From positions 62,001-126,000 of the forward strand of contig NZ_CABJDN010000003.1 in the NCBI RefSeq assembly GCF_902364365.1: 64,000 nt of DNA, written 5' to 3'. Numbering within the stretch: the stretch's first letter is position 1; the number at the start of each line of letters is the position of its first letter. The DNA comes from Bacteroides intestinalis. GTDB taxonomy: Bacteria; Bacteroidota; Bacteroidia; Bacteroidales; Bacteroidaceae. Made by a program: the position numbers and the translations under genes. This document shows, piece by piece, positions 42,814 through 53,123 of this stretch. The notes beneath the pieces were generated by a model. It saw only the letters and a list, made by a program, of their open reading frames with translations. It had not been told where the DNA came from and did not search any database.

Positions 42814-43674
42814 TTATTTTTGTAAAGTAAGAGCCTGCAATTGTTCCAATGAGCCATTAAACACGTTCAAGTCAACTTCTTCCTTAATGCCCGGAACATT
42901 GCCTACATCAGTATGTTGCCAGAAGTGCCAGGAACCTTCGTACTTGACGGAATCTACGTAATAATGAGCAATCCAATAGGGATATGTATTGAATACCGAA
43001 TCATTAAGATAGCGGCTTTTAAATTTATAGGAAGTATAAAGAATAGGTTTCACTCCATAATGTGACTCTACACGGTCGAGCCAGGTTTTAACGGCAATCT
43101 TCAGATCATGAGGCGTACTTTTACCAATAGTTTCGACATCAAGTACGGGGGGCAGATCGCCGGGAATAAGCTGAACCGTACGGATAAAGAAATCAGCTTG
43201 CTTATGCGGATCTGTTTTGGGAGAAAAGAAATGGTAAGCCCCACGGATAAAACCATAACGATGTGCCTGATCAAAATTGAACGGGAAAGTATCGTCAGCA
43301 TGGTCACCACCCTCAGTGGCTTTCATAAAGACAAAATGGATAGGAAATTTGGTTGTTTTATTGGATGTCAGTTGTATCCAATCTATACTGCCTTGATAAT
43401 GGGAAATATCAATGCCATGCACTTCATAGTCACAGGGCATACAGACACCATATCCTTTCTGACCATAACAAGGCTTCCAGCGATAAGCATACGGGCGAAT
43501 GAAAAACCAATAAAAACCGGCAGAAAACACAGCAATAATCCCAACAGCAAGTATAGCACGCAACCATGTGGGCATGATACGTTCTTTGCTCTTTTTCTTA
43601 CCGCGGCGTACAGCAGGTGCAGCAGGACGGGAAATTGGTTTTCGACGAGGTGTAGAATTAGTTTTAGTTGCCAT
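42814..43674 (-). CDS. GH25 lysozyme-like muramidase, membrane-anchored
   Basis: 286 aa. A basic, Pro-rich N-terminal tail (about 1-33), a membrane helix (about 37-59) and a GH25 barrel. Motifs are HGIDISHYQG (Asp89) and PVLDVET (Asp179, Glu181), plus WFWQH-like strands near the end (GSWHFWQHTDVG). GH25 enzymes cleave the MurNAc-GlcNAc bond of peptidoglycan. The cytoplasmic basic tail is unusual; the catalytic domain would face the periplasm. It ends 22 bp from the convergent SGNH gene. Confidence 0.9.
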   Translation of the reverse strand: MATKTNSTPRRKPISRPAAPAVRRGKKKSKERIMPTWLRAILAVGIIAVFSAGFYWFFIRPYAYRWKPCYGQKGYGVCMPCDYEVHGIDISHYQGSIDWIQLTSNKTTKFPIHFVFMKATEGGDHADDTFPFNFDQAHRYGFIRGAYHFFSPKTDPHKQADFFIRTVQLIPGDLPPVLDVETIGKSTPHDLKIAVKTWLDRVESHYGVKPILYTSYKFKSRYLNDSVFNTYPYWIAHYYVDSVKYEGSWHFWQHTDVGNVPGIKEEVDLNVFNGSLEQLQALTLQK

Positions 43675-43688
43675 GCATTAGTTAAAAT

Positions 43689-43757
43689 AGAACGCAAATC
43701 ACACAAATTACGCAAATAGATTATTCAAATTTGTGTAATTCATGTAATTTGCGTTCT
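43689..43757. repeat. 9-bp-period inverted array between GH25 and PPi-PFK
   Basis: AGAACGCAAAT (43689-43699) and ATTTGCGTTCT (43747-43757) are perfect inverted arms. Each side is made of 9-bp units: GCAAATCAC, ACAAATTAC, GCAAATAGA on the left and ATTTGTGTA, ATTCATGTA, ATTTGCGTT on the right. Part of the same 9-bp class as the elements after araB and at 46457. Confidence 0.7.
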
Positions 43758-43786
43758 TCTTATTCACTTTTCGTTAGCTTGCTGAT

Positions 43787-45433
43787 TTATTTAGCTTGCT
43801 CTAACTGCAAAGTCTTTGTCGGCTGGTCACAAACTTCTGTAGGGCCGAAGTACTGAATCGGTCCCGGATATACATAGTCTGTAGTGATAGCCCACTGGTC
43901 GCGTTGAGCAGCAAATGCCTTGAATGGAGCACCATCCAGTTTCACCAGAGCTTTCTGGATAACCGGTTTCATTTCACCGTGACGGCGTTCCATGTTCATC
44001 ATCATCGTGATGGGTACACCACCTGCAATCCATTGGTCAGCAGGAGCTGTAGTGTTGCGTACAGAAGACATATAACCTGTCTTACCATTAGCAATCAGAG
44101 AAGCAGCTGTATAACCCAGCGAGTAGCAATAGTCAGCATCGTAGTTAGACGGAGCAGCGCAACGGCCTTCATAACCGAAGAAGTGATGTTGAGAAGCGAA
44201 CTTACCAACAAATTTACCTTCTTCTTTCCATGCAGCGAGCTTAGTAGCTACCATTTCCGACAACAGTTTTTCTGTTTCAATCAGAGATACCTGTACGTTT
44301 CCGTGCGGGTCGCGATCCAGCGTCAGCTGACGTGCAACACCTTCGGGCAGGCTGGCATAGATAGCAGCATTTTCCGGAGACAGTTTGCGGATGATATAAT
44401 CACGTTGGTGAGATTTCTTAATCTGAGAGAATTCTTCTGCATTTGCAGCGAGGAAGTCGTTCAACTCAGCGATCAGACGTTTCATAGCCGGGATAAACTC
44501 AATCAGACCTTCAGGGATCAAAACCGTACCGAAGTTGTTGCCTTGAGCAGCGCGGTTAGCTACTACCTGTGCAATGTAAGTCACTACATCGTCCAGAGAC
44601 ATATCTTTTGCTTCAACTTCTTCTGATACGATACAAACGTTAGGTTGTACCTGCAAAGCACATTCCAGTGCGATGTGAGAAGCAGAACGTCCCATCAACT
44701 TGATGAAGTGCCAGTATTTACGAGCAGAGTTACAGTCGCGTTGAATGTTACCGATGACTTCAGAGTAAACTTTGCAAGCAGTGTCGAAACCGAAAGAAGT
44801 TTCAATCATTTCGTTCTTCAAGTCACCGTCGATAGTCTTCGGACAGCCGATTACCTGTACGCCGCACTTCTTAGCTGCATAGTACTCAGCCAGTACGCAG
44901 GCATTGGTGTTAGAGTCGTCACCACCGATGATAACCAATGCTTTGATATCAAGTTGCTTCAGGATTTCCAGACCTTTTTCAAACTGGTCTTCTTTCTCCA
45001 ATTTGGTACGACCGGAACCGATGATATCGAAACCACCTGTGTTACGGTATTCGTCAATAATGTCTGAAGTCAGTTCCATATAGTTATGGTCTACCAAACC
45101 ACCGGGGCCAAGGATGAAACCATATAACTTACTGTCTTTATTCAAATTCTTGATGCCGTCGAAAATACCGGAAATCACATTATGACCACCGGGAGCCTGA
45201 CCACCGGAAAGGATAACACCCACATTCATAGCGGGGAAGTTAACCACTTCGTCAGTAGCCTCAAACTTGATCAAAGGCATTCCGTACGTATTAGGGAACA
45301 ATTTTTGGATAGCTTCCTGATCGGCTACAGACTGAGTAGCTGCTCCAGCTACCGCCTTAACGGCACCCTTCAGCGCTTTCGGAAGTTTGGGCTGATAAGC
45401 AGCCCTTGCAATTTGCAATGCACTTTTTGTCAT
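43787..45433 (-). CDS. pfp: pyrophosphate-dependent 6-phosphofructokinase
   Basis: 548 aa. PFK family with [18 protein letters not shown] at the N-terminal phosphate site. The phosphoryl-donor motif is GGDDS (residues 170-174) rather than the GGDGS of ATP enzymes, and GCPKTIDGD has Lys where ATP enzymes have Gly; both mark the PPi type. It phosphorylates fructose-6-phosphate with pyrophosphate, reversibly, in glycolysis. The long beta/plant-like form is typical of Bacteroides. Confidence 0.95.
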   Translation of the reverse strand: MTKSALQIARAAYQPKLPKALKGAVKAVAGAATQSVADQEAIQKLFPNTYGMPLIKFEATDEVVNFPAMNVGVILSGGQAPGGHNVISGIFDGIKNLNKDSKLYGFILGPGGLVDHNYMELTSDIIDEYRNTGGFDIIGSGRTKLEKEDQFEKGLEILKQLDIKALVIIGGDDSNTNACVLAEYYAAKKCGVQVIGCPKTIDGDLKNEMIETSFGFDTACKVYSEVIGNIQRDCNSARKYWHFIKLMGRSASHIALECALQVQPNVCIVSEEVEAKDMSLDDVVTYIAQVVANRAAQGNNFGTVLIPEGLIEFIPAMKRLIAELNDFLAANAEEFSQIKKSHQRDYIIRKLSPENAAIYASLPEGVARQLTLDRDPHGNVQVSLIETEKLLSEMVATKLAAWKEEGKFVGKFASQHHFFGYEGRCAAPSNYDADYCYSLGYTAASLIANGKTGYMSSVRNTTAPADQWIAGGVPITMMMNMERRHGEMKPVIQKALVKLDGAPFKAFAAQRDQWAITTDYVYPGPIQYFGPTEVCDQPTKTLQLEQAK

Positions 45434-45615
45434 TTTATCTAATTATTTAAAGGTGTTAGTAAAGTTTCGTTCAAAAGCGTCGCAAATTTCGTGTTTTTTT
45501 CTGAATTATGAAAGGAAGCGCACATCAAAAAAAATATGAAATGTTGGTTTATACCGTGGAAAGTACTTATCTTTACCGGAAATATTTCAAATTATTCACT
45601 TAAAACGTAAAGATT

Positions 45616-45885
45616 ATGGCAAGTAGAAGAGAACTTAAGAAAAACGTCAATTATATCGCAGGTGAACTGTTCATGGAGTGTTTGGTAAACAGCTTATACG
45701 TACCCGGAACCGATAAAGCAAAAGCTGACGAATTGATGGGTAAAATCCTGAGTATGCAAGATGAATTTATCAGCCGTATCAGCCATACCGAGCCGGGAAA
45801 TGTAAAAGGTTTCTACAAGAAATTCCGCGAAGACTTTAATAAAGAAGTAGACGCAATTATTAACGCTATCGGTAATCTGAAGTAA
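45616..45885 (+). CDS. conserved small hypothetical protein
   Basis: 89 aa, helical and charged: RRELKKNVNYIAGELFMECL, then KADELMGKILSMQDEFISRI and FYKKFREDFNKEVDAIINAI. No transmembrane or catalytic motif. It is divergent from pfp and lies 9 bp before the PlsC-like gene, so the two are probably cotranscribed. A -7-like TATCTTTA lies at 45568-45575. Function unknown. Confidence 0.75.
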   Translation: MASRRELKKNVNYIAGELFMECLVNSLYVPGTDKAKADELMGKILSMQDEFISRISHTEPGNVKGFYKKFREDFNKEVDAIINAIGNLK

Positions 45886-45894
45886 GCACCGGGA

Positions 45895-46449
45895 ATGAAA
45901 AAAGCAATATACAGCTTTATCTACTATCGCATTTTGGGATGGAAGACAAATGTAACGGTACCGGATTATGATAAATGTGTGATAACTGCAGCACCTCATA
46001 CTTCTAATTGGGATTTATTTATCGGCAAACTATTTTACGGAGCTATCGGACGGAAAACCTGCTTCATGATGAAAAAAGAATGGTTCTTCTTTCCACTGGG
46101 ACTAATATTCAAAGCCGTAGGTGGCATACCGGTAGATCGGGGACGCAAAACATCACTGGTAGACCAGATGGCGGAAAGATTCGCCAGAAGCAAGAAATTC
46201 CAGCTCGCTATTACACCGGAAGGAACCCGCAAAGCAAACCCTAATTGGAAGAAAGGATTTTATTTTATTGCATTGAAAGCGCAGGTACCTATTGTAATGA
46301 TAGGTATCGATTATACCACTAAAACGATTTCCGCGACAAAAGCGATTATGCCGTCAGGAGATATCGAAAAGGATATGCGCGAGGTAAAGCTCTATTATAA
46401 GGATTTCAAAGGGAAGAACCCGAAGAACTTTGCTTTAGGCAACATTTGA
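45895..46449 (+). CDS. PlsC-like acyltransferase (lysophospholipid acyltransferase fold)
   Basis: 184 aa, short for the family. The acceptor motif HTSNWD (HX4D, near residue 36) is present, then FKAVGGIPVDRGRK and ITPEGTRKANPNWKKGFYFI (the EGTR motif). Family members acylate lysophosphatidate or related lipids, on the cytoplasmic side of the inner membrane. The small size fits a subgroup of 1-acylglycerol-3-phosphate acyltransferase-related proteins; substrate not assigned. Confidence 0.85.
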   Translation: MKKAIYSFIYYRILGWKTNVTVPDYDKCVITAAPHTSNWDLFIGKLFYGAIGRKTCFMMKKEWFFFPLGLIFKAVGGIPVDRGRKTSLVDQMAERFARSKKFQLAITPEGTRKANPNWKKGFYFIALKAQVPIVMIGIDYTTKTISATKAIMPSGDIEKDMREVKLYYKDFKGKNPKNFALGNI

Positions 46450-46456
46450 TAATAAC

Positions 46457-46588
46457 TTTTAGGCGCGGATTACGCGGATTACACGGATTTTTATTACCTT
46501 GCGGCGTGGAAAGCCAGGCAAATAATCTTTGCCTGCAAGTATAACGTAGCACGTTAATCCGCGTTATACGTATAATCCGCGCCTAAAA
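46457..46588. repeat. 9-bp-period inverted repeat
   Basis: TTTTAGGCGCGGATTA (46457-46472) is the exact reverse complement of TAATCCGCGCCTAAAA (46573-46588). Further units (CGCGGATTA, ACACGGATT on the left; TTAATCCGC, TTATACGTA on the right) continue the pairing with a 9-bp step. A smaller hairpin GGCAAATAATCTTTGCC sits inside. Confidence 0.72.
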
Positions 46589-46603
46589 TATTTCAATGAA
46601 GTT

Positions 46604-47419
46604 ATGCGTGTAACTCTATTACAAACAGATATTGTTTGGGAAGATAAACAAGAAAATCTCCGCCTACTCCGTAGGAAGCTCAAAGCGCTTCGTGGAGTAG
46701 CGGAGATTGTTGTCTTGCCCGAAACCTTCTCTACCGGTTTTAGTATGGACAGCCGAAGGCTAGCTGAACCAGTATCGGGTGTAACCATCACCACCTTGCG
46801 CCAATGGGCGGCAGAATTCCAATTCGCCATTACAGGCAGTTATATAGCTTGCGATGAAGAAGTAGATGCAAATAAAAATGCGGTTCCCATTCCTGATAAG
46901 TCTTATTATAACCGTGCTTTTTTCCTGACTCCCGAAGGGGAAGCTTATTACTACGATAAACGGCACCTCTTTCGTATGGGCCAGGAAACGGAGCATTTTA
47001 CAGCGGGTAGCCAGCGGCCTGTTATCTCCTACCGGGGGTGGAATATACTACTGTTAGTCTGCTACGACCTTCGCTTCCCGGTATGGAGCCGGAACGTAAA
47101 TAATGAATATGATCTTCTGATATACGTTGCCAACTGGCCTGTTCCCCGCCGTCGGGTATGGGACATTTTGTTACAAGCACGTGCACTCGAAAATATCAGT
47201 TATGTTTGCGGTGTCAACCGTATCGGTACGGATGGAAATCAAATGCTATATAATGGCGGCAGCGTCATTTATTCACCAAAGGGCGATTTGCTTGCCAGCG
47301 TACCCGATCATGAAGAAGGAACCGCCACCGCAACTCTCGACCTCTCTGTCCTGAGAGAATTCAGACAAAAATTCCCCGCATGGAAAGATGCGGATGCCTT
47401 TTCTATTGAGAATTTATAA
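46604..47419 (+). CDS. nitrilase-superfamily amidase (omega-amidase type)
   Basis: 271 aa. The catalytic triad of the superfamily is visible: Glu in VLPETFSTGFSM, Lys in YYDKRHLFRMG and Cys in LLLVCYDLRFPVWSRN. The RLF/RMGxE and the tail EFRQKFPAWKDADAF match the YafV/Nit2 type, which hydrolyses alpha-ketoglutaramate and related omega-amides as metabolite repair. Cytoplasmic. It ends 12 bp before the alpha-2-macroglobulin gene and may share its transcript; the functions appear unrelated. Confidence 0.85.
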   Translation: MRVTLLQTDIVWEDKQENLRLLRRKLKALRGVAEIVVLPETFSTGFSMDSRRLAEPVSGVTITTLRQWAAEFQFAITGSYIACDEEVDANKNAVPIPDKSYYNRAFFLTPEGEAYYYDKRHLFRMGQETEHFTAGSQRPVISYRGWNILLLVCYDLRFPVWSRNVNNEYDLLIYVANWPVPRRRVWDILLQARALENISYVCGVNRIGTDGNQMLYNGGSVIYSPKGDLLASVPDHEEGTATATLDLSVLREFRQKFPAWKDADAFSIENL

Positions 47420-47431
47420 TTCTTTTATATT

Positions 47432-50400
47432 ATGGAACGAATGAAAGCTAAACACCGTATAGCTGACAAGCTATTCTCTCTGTTACTGACCATCATAGTT
47501 TTTTCCTCTTGCGCAAACAGCAAAAAAGATATTGTTCCTTCTGCCGAGTATGCACCTTTTGTAAATGCATATACAGGAGGAGTTATCTCACAAACTTCGA
47601 ACATACGCATAGAACTGACACAAGATCAAGCTATGGTAGATTTGAACAATGAACTGAAAGAAAACCCATTCAGTTTCTCCCCGTCCCTGAAAGGTAAAGC
47701 ATATTGGGTCAGCAACAATACGATTGAATTCGTTCCTGAACCAGGAACTTTAAAACCGGGAGAGTTCTATGAAGGTACGTTCCAATTAGGTCGGTTTGTA
47801 GAAGTGGACAGTCGCCTGAAAGAATTCAAATTCTCTTTCAGAGTACAGGAACCCAATTTCACACTGTATATTGAACCGCTAACAACCATCGACGTAGATA
47901 GCCATGGCGACCTAGTGACGCTGAAAGGTGAAGTACGTTTCAGTGATGCCACTTCCAAAGAAGCAGTTGAGAAAATGCTCTCTGCCAAAGGCGGAAACGG
48001 TCAAAGCTATCCGGTCAGTATCACTCCGACAGATCATCCGATACGCTATCTGTTTGAAATAGCCGGTGTCATTCGCGAAGCGGAAGACTACCAGCTGGAA
48101 ATCACCGCCAACGGCAGTCCTGCAGGAATCGACCGCAAACTGACAGAAAACGTACTGATCCCTGCCAAGAATGATTTCCGTCTCCTCTCTGCCAAACGTA
48201 TTGACGAACCGGAAAATGGAATCGAAATAGTATTCTCCGATCCTGTTTCTACCACACAAGACCTGAACGGATTGATTGAAATCCCCGAAGTATCATCTTC
48301 TATATTTCAAGTGGAGAATAATAAAGTATACATCTACTTTGAAGCCAACCAACTGAGCAAACTGACTTTGAAGATACACGAAGGAGTGAAAAACAGCCGG
48401 GATAAATCGCTCGGAACATCACATTCCATCGCATTCAGCGAACTGAATCTGAAACCACAAGTGAGCATGTCTACATCAGCCGCTATCCTGCCCGACTCCA
48501 AAAGTTTAATCATCCCGTTCCGGGCAGTCAATCTCTATGCGGTAGATTTAAGCGTAATCCGTATTTTTGAAAACAATGTACTGATGTTCATGCAGACCAA
48601 TACGCTCTCATCCGCCAGTGAACTGCGCCGTTCCGGACGATTGGTTTATCAGAACACATTGTGGCTGAGCAAGGACAGCACAAAAGACGTGCACCGATGG
48701 GAAGACTATTCAATAGACCTTGCCGGACTGATCCGGCAGGAACCGGGTGCTATCTACCGTATCATACTTTCTTTCCGGCAGGAATACTCAGCCTATCCTT
48801 GCAGCGGAACAGAAAAACAAGAGATGAGCTTTGCAGACAATACTGCTTCAGAGGGATTGACGAAAGTCAGTGGAAGTAGTACTTTCGAAGAAAATGAAGC
48901 AGAATGGGATACCCCGGAAACTTATTTCTACTATAATGGTAACATAAAGATGGACTGGAGCCAGTATAACTGGCGGGAACGCAATAATCCTTGCCATCCC
49001 TCCTATTATATGGACTCTGACCGGGCAGCATCGTGCAATGTATTTGCCTCCAATATAGGAATGATTGTAAAACGGAATTCACTGAACAAACTGTGGATAG
49101 CCGTAAGCAACATCTTGGATACCAAACCGATGGAGAAAGCAAAAGTGACTGTTTACAACTTCCAGTTGCAAGCCATCGGAACCGCTGAGACCAATAGTGA
49201 AGGATTTACGGAAATCACCCCGAAAGGTATTCCTTTCATTGTGGTGGCCGAAGTAGAGAAACAAAAGGCTTACGTTCGTGTGGCAGACGGTGAAGAACAA
49301 TCTGTCAGCCGGTTCGATGTAGGTGGAAAAGATATTCAGAAAGGATTGAAAGGATTCGTCTATGGCGAAAGAGGGGTATGGCGACCGGGAGATACGCTGC
49401 ATGTAAGCTTTATTATGGAAGACCGTGAAAAAAGAATTCCGGATAAACACCCTGTAGCATTGGAATTGTATAATCCGAGAGGACAATTCTATACCAAAAT
49501 AATTTCCACACAGGGTATAAACGGTTTCTACACGTTTGACCTGCCGACACGCCCCGAAGACCCGACGGGATTATGGAACGCTTACGTCAAAGTAGGCGGA
49601 ACCGCTTTCCACAAAAGCCTTCGCATAGAAACAGTGAAGCCAAACCGCCTGAAAATTAATCTGAAACTACCGGAGAAAGTAATCCAAGCTTCTACCAAAG
49701 AAATGCCGGTAATGCTTACTTCCACATGGCTGACAGGCGCCACAGCTTCACGGCTGAAAACCAAGGTGGAAATGTCCCTATCAAAAGTAAATACGCAATT
49801 TAAGAACTACGGGCAATACATATTCAATAATCCGGCTACTGAATTTACAACTGTGAAAAACGATGTATTCGACGGAACGCTGGATGCGGAAGGAAAAGCT
49901 AACTTTAGGTTGAAACTTCCGGCTGCCACCAATGCCCCGGGAATGCTGAATGCAACTTTAACCAGCCGTGTATTCGAACCGGGAGGAGACGCCAGTATTT
50001 ACACGCAAAGCATTCCGTTCTCTCCATTCTCTTCTTACGTAGGGATTAATCTGAACCAACCGAAAGGAAAATACATCGAGACAGACCAGGATCATGTATT
50101 CGACATTGTCACCGTAAATGCAGAAGGGCAATTAGTGAACCGCTCCAATCTGGAATATAAGATTTACCGTATCTCCTGGAGTTGGTGGTGGGAGAACCGG
50201 GACGAATCATTCGGAACTTATGTCAACAGTAGTTCCATCACTCCCGTAGCCAGTGGCAATATACAGACTACAGGCGGAAAGGCAACTTTCAAATTCCGGG
50301 TAAACTATCCGGACTGGGGACGTTACCTAATTTATGTGAAAGATAAGGAAAGTGGGCATGCCACCGGCGGAACTGTTTATATAGACTGGCCGGATTGGCG

Positions 50401-53050
50401 CGGACGTTCAAGCAAGACGGACCCCAGCGGCATTAAAATGCTCGCTTTCTCTCTGGATAAAGACTCGTATGAAATAGGTGAAACGGCAACAGCCATTATT
50501 CCTGCCGCTGCGGGAGGACGTGCACTGGTAGCCCTGGAAAACGGTTCAACCGTTCTGCAACGTGAATGGATTGAAGTTTCCAACAACGGAGACACAAAGT
50601 ATTCTTTCAAAGTGACTCCGGAAATGGCGCCGAACGTTTATCTGCACATCAGCCTGTTGCAACCTCATGCACAGACGGTGAACGATTTGCCGATACGTAT
50701 GTACGGTGTAGTTCCGGTATTGGTCACTAACAAACAAACTATATTGCAACCGCAAATTAAAATGCCGGAAGTGTTGCGACCGGAAACGGACTTCACAGTT
50801 ACCGTCAGCGAAAAGAACGGCAAACAGATGACGTACACACTGGCCATTGTAGATGATGGATTGCTCGACCTGACTAATTTCAAGACTCCCGATCCATGGA
50901 ATGAATTCTATGCCCGCGAAGCATTGGGCATCCGCACCTGGGATATGTATGACGATGTACTCGGAGCATCTGCCGGACGTTACAGTTCATTGTTCAGTAC
51001 GGGTGGTGACGAGACATTGAAACCAGCCGATGCAAAAGCGAACCGCTTCAAGCCGATAGTGAAATTTATCGGTCCGTTCTATCTGGATAAAGGGAAACAG
51101 AAGACGCACACGCTGAAACTACCGATGTACGTAGGTTCTGTACGTACGATGGTGGTAGCGGGGCAAAACGGAGCTTATGGAAAAGCGGAAAAGACTTCTT
51201 TCGTGCGGACACCGTTGATGTTGTTGTCAACACTACCCCGTGTGCTGAGCACACAAGAAGAGATTACTGTCCCGGTAAATGTCTTTGCCATGGAGAAGGA
51301 AGTGAAGAATGTATCGGTATCCATCCAGGCTTCAGGTGGAGGTGTACAAGTGATTGATCCCAATAAACAATCCATTACTTTCAGTCAACCGGGTGACCAA
51401 CTCGTTTACTTTAAGATAAAGACCGGAAGTAAAACAGGAAAAGCAACGATACATATCACTGCCAGCGGTGGCAGTCAGCAGGCGAAAGAAACCATTGAAA
51501 TAGAAGTCCGAAACCCGAATCCGGCAGTGACCTTCCGCAACAACCAATGGGTGGAAAAGGGAGAAAGTGTAACACTTCCTTATTCATTGAATGGTGCTTC
51601 TCCGGCAAATAGCCGTATGCTGCTGGAAGTCTCACGCATTCCTTCGGTAGATATCAGCCGCAGGTTCGACTACCTGTATAATTATCAGCATCATTGCACG
51701 GAACAGCTGACTTCCAAAGCTCTGCCGCTATTGTTCGTCAGCCAGTTTAAAGCTGTGGATGAGGAAGAAGCTCAAAAGATTAAGACCAACGTACAGGAAG
51801 CGATACGGCAACTCTATGCACGCCAGCTTCCGAACGGCGGTTTTGTTTACTGGCCGGGAAATGCCAGTGCCGATGAGTGGATTACTTCTTATGCGGGCAT
51901 GTTCCTTGTATTGGCGCAGGAGAAAGGCTACGCTGTCAACTCGAATGTACTGAATAAGTGGAAACGCTTCCAACGTGCTGCTGCCCAGAACTGGCGGATG
52001 CCGGATCAGGATGACAGTTGGGCTTACTGGCAAACGGGAGTGCAACAGGCATACAGATTGTACACACTGGCATTAGCCGGGGCACCTGAGCAGGGTGCCA
52101 TGAACCGGATGAAAGAACAAGCTAACCTGCCTCTGCAAGCCAAATGGAGACTGGCAGCCGCTTATGCCCTGACAGGTAAGATGAAACCGGCTGAAGAACT
52201 GGTATTTAAGGCAGAAACCACCGTTACCCCTTATTCCTCACAGAATTATATCTATGGTTCGTATGATCGTGACGAAGCTATGATATTGGAAACTTTACTC
52301 CTGATGAACCGTGACCAGGCGGCATTGCAACAGGCGAAGAAGGTATCCAAGAATCTGGCCGAAGAGAATTGGTTCAGCACACAGTCCACTGCTTTCTCAT
52401 TAATGGCGATGGGACGTCTGGCTGAGAAGCTTTCAGGTACTCTGGACTTCACTTGGACCTGGAACGGAAAACAGCAACCCGTAGTGAAATCAGCCAAGGC
52501 TGTATTTGCAAAGGAACTGTCCACTTCACCGGCTTCGGGTAATATTATAGTAAAGAACGAAAGTAAAGGTGCATTAAGTGTGGACCTCATTACACGCACG
52601 CAATTACTTAATGATACATTACCCGCAATATCCAATAACCTCCGCCTGGACGTAAAATATACGGATATGAACGGAGCGACGATATCCATAGATGATATCA
52701 AGCAAGGAACAGACTTTATGGCAGTCATCACCGTAGGTAATATCAGTGGAACCACTGCTTACAGCAATTTGGCATTAACACATATCCTGCCGTCAGGTTG
52801 GGAGATTTACAATGACCGGTTGATGACTCCGGAAGCGACGCCTACCCGTGATTATACCTATCAGGATATTCGTGACGACCGTGTGCTGACTTACTTCGAC
52901 CTACAACGCAGCGGACTGAAGAAGTTCACTATAAGATTGCAAGCGACGTATGCAGGCAATTTCATTCTGCCGGCTATCCAGTGCGAAGCCATGTATGACG
53001 CTTCGGCACAGGCACGAACAAAGGCAGGAAGAACGACTGTCAGTAAATAG
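47432..53050 (+). CDS. alpha-2-macroglobulin family lipoprotein
   Basis: 1,872 aa. Lipoprotein signal (LLLTIIVFSSCANS), then MG-type domains (including RGVWRPGDTLHVSFIMEDRE, MG2-like), bait-region and alpha-2-macroglobulin domains (about 1,150-1,380), and the thioester domain with Cys1422 in HHCTEQLTSKALPLLF. CTEQ corresponds to the usual CxEQ thioester sequence, so it may trap proteases covalently. C-terminal domain about 1,700-1,860. It is followed by pbpC, a pairing also seen in enteric bacteria (yfhM-pbpC), where it is thought to protect the periplasm. Full length, no frameshift seen. Confidence 0.93.
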   Translation: MERMKAKHRIADKLFSLLLTIIVFSSCANSKKDIVPSAEYAPFVNAYTGGVISQTSNIRIELTQDQAMVDLNNELKENPFSFSPSLKGKAYWVSNNTIEFVPEPGTLKPGEFYEGTFQLGRFVEVDSRLKEFKFSFRVQEPNFTLYIEPLTTIDVDSHGDLVTLKGEVRFSDATSKEAVEKMLSAKGGNGQSYPVSITPTDHPIRYLFEIAGVIREAEDYQLEITANGSPAGIDRKLTENVLIPAKNDFRLLSAKRIDEPENGIEIVFSDPVSTTQDLNGLIEIPEVSSSIFQVENNKVYIYFEANQLSKLTLKIHEGVKNSRDKSLGTSHSIAFSELNLKPQVSMSTSAAILPDSKSLIIPFRAVNLYAVDLSVIRIFENNVLMFMQTNTLSSASELRRSGRLVYQNTLWLSKDSTKDVHRWEDYSIDLAGLIRQEPGAIYRIILSFRQEYSAYPCSGTEKQEMSFADNTASEGLTKVSGSSTFEENEAEWDTPETYFYYNGNIKMDWSQYNWRERNNPCHPSYYMDSDRAASCNVFASNIGMIVKRNSLNKLWIAVSNILDTKPMEKAKVTVYNFQLQAIGTAETNSEGFTEITPKGIPFIVVAEVEKQKAYVRVADGEEQSVSRFDVGGKDIQKGLKGFVYGERGVWRPGDTLHVSFIMEDREKRIPDKHPVALELYNPRGQFYTKIISTQGINGFYTFDLPTRPEDPTGLWNAYVKVGGTAFHKSLRIETVKPNRLKINLKLPEKVIQASTKEMPVMLTSTWLTGATASRLKTKVEMSLSKVNTQFKNYGQYIFNNPATEFTTVKNDVFDGTLDAEGKANFRLKLPAATNAPGMLNATLTSRVFEPGGDASIYTQSIPFSPFSSYVGINLNQPKGKYIETDQDHVFDIVTVNAEGQLVNRSNLEYKIYRISWSWWWENRDESFGTYVNSSSITPVASGNIQTTGGKATFKFRVNYPDWGRYLIYVKDKESGHATGGTVYIDWPDWRGRSSKTDPSGIKMLAFSLDKDSYEIGETATAIIPAAAGGRALVALENGSTVLQREWIEVSNNGDTKYSFKVTPEMAPNVYLHISLLQPHAQTVNDLPIRMYGVVPVLVTNKQTILQPQIKMPEVLRPETDFTVTVSEKNGKQMTYTLAIVDDGLLDLTNFKTPDPWNEFYAREALGIRTWDMYDDVLGASAGRYSSLFSTGGDETLKPADAKANRFKPIVKFIGPFYLDKGKQKTHTLKLPMYVGSVRTMVVAGQNGAYGKAEKTSFVRTPLMLLSTLPRVLSTQEEITVPVNVFAMEKEVKNVSVSIQASGGGVQVIDPNKQSITFSQPGDQLVYFKIKTGSKTGKATIHITASGGSQQAKETIEIEVRNPNPAVTFRNNQWVEKGESVTLPYSLNGASPANSRMLLEVSRIPSVDISRRFDYLYNYQHHCTEQLTSKALPLLFVSQFKAVDEEEAQKIKTNVQEAIRQLYARQLPNGGFVYWPGNASADEWITSYAGMFLVLAQEKGYAVNSNVLNKWKRFQRAAAQNWRMPDQDDSWAYWQTGVQQAYRLYTLALAGAPEQGAMNRMKEQANLPLQAKWRLAAAYALTGKMKPAEELVFKAETTVTPYSSQNYIYGSYDRDEAMILETLLLMNRDQAALQQAKKVSKNLAEENWFSTQSTAFSLMAMGRLAEKLSGTLDFTWTWNGKQQPVVKSAKAVFAKELSTSPASGNIIVKNESKGALSVDLITRTQLLNDTLPAISNNLRLDVKYTDMNGATISIDDIKQGTDFMAVITVGNISGTTAYSNLALTHILPSGWEIYNDRLMTPEATPTRDYTYQDIRDDRVLTYFDLQRSGLKKFTIRLQATYAGNFILPAIQCEAMYDASAQARTKAGRTTVSK

Positions 53051-53069
53051 TAAATAAGCAAAACTATTC

Positions 53070-53098
53070 AAATTCCCCTCCTTTTGGAAGGAGGAGAA
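53070..53098 (+). other. hairpin between alpha-2-macroglobulin and pbpC
   Basis: CCTCCTT pairs with AAGGAGG and outer ATTC with GAAT. No T-run, so it may be a processing or attenuation signal rather than a terminator within the pair. Confidence 0.45.
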
Positions 53099-53123
53099 TT
53101 AAGATAGTCATATTTAAATATTG

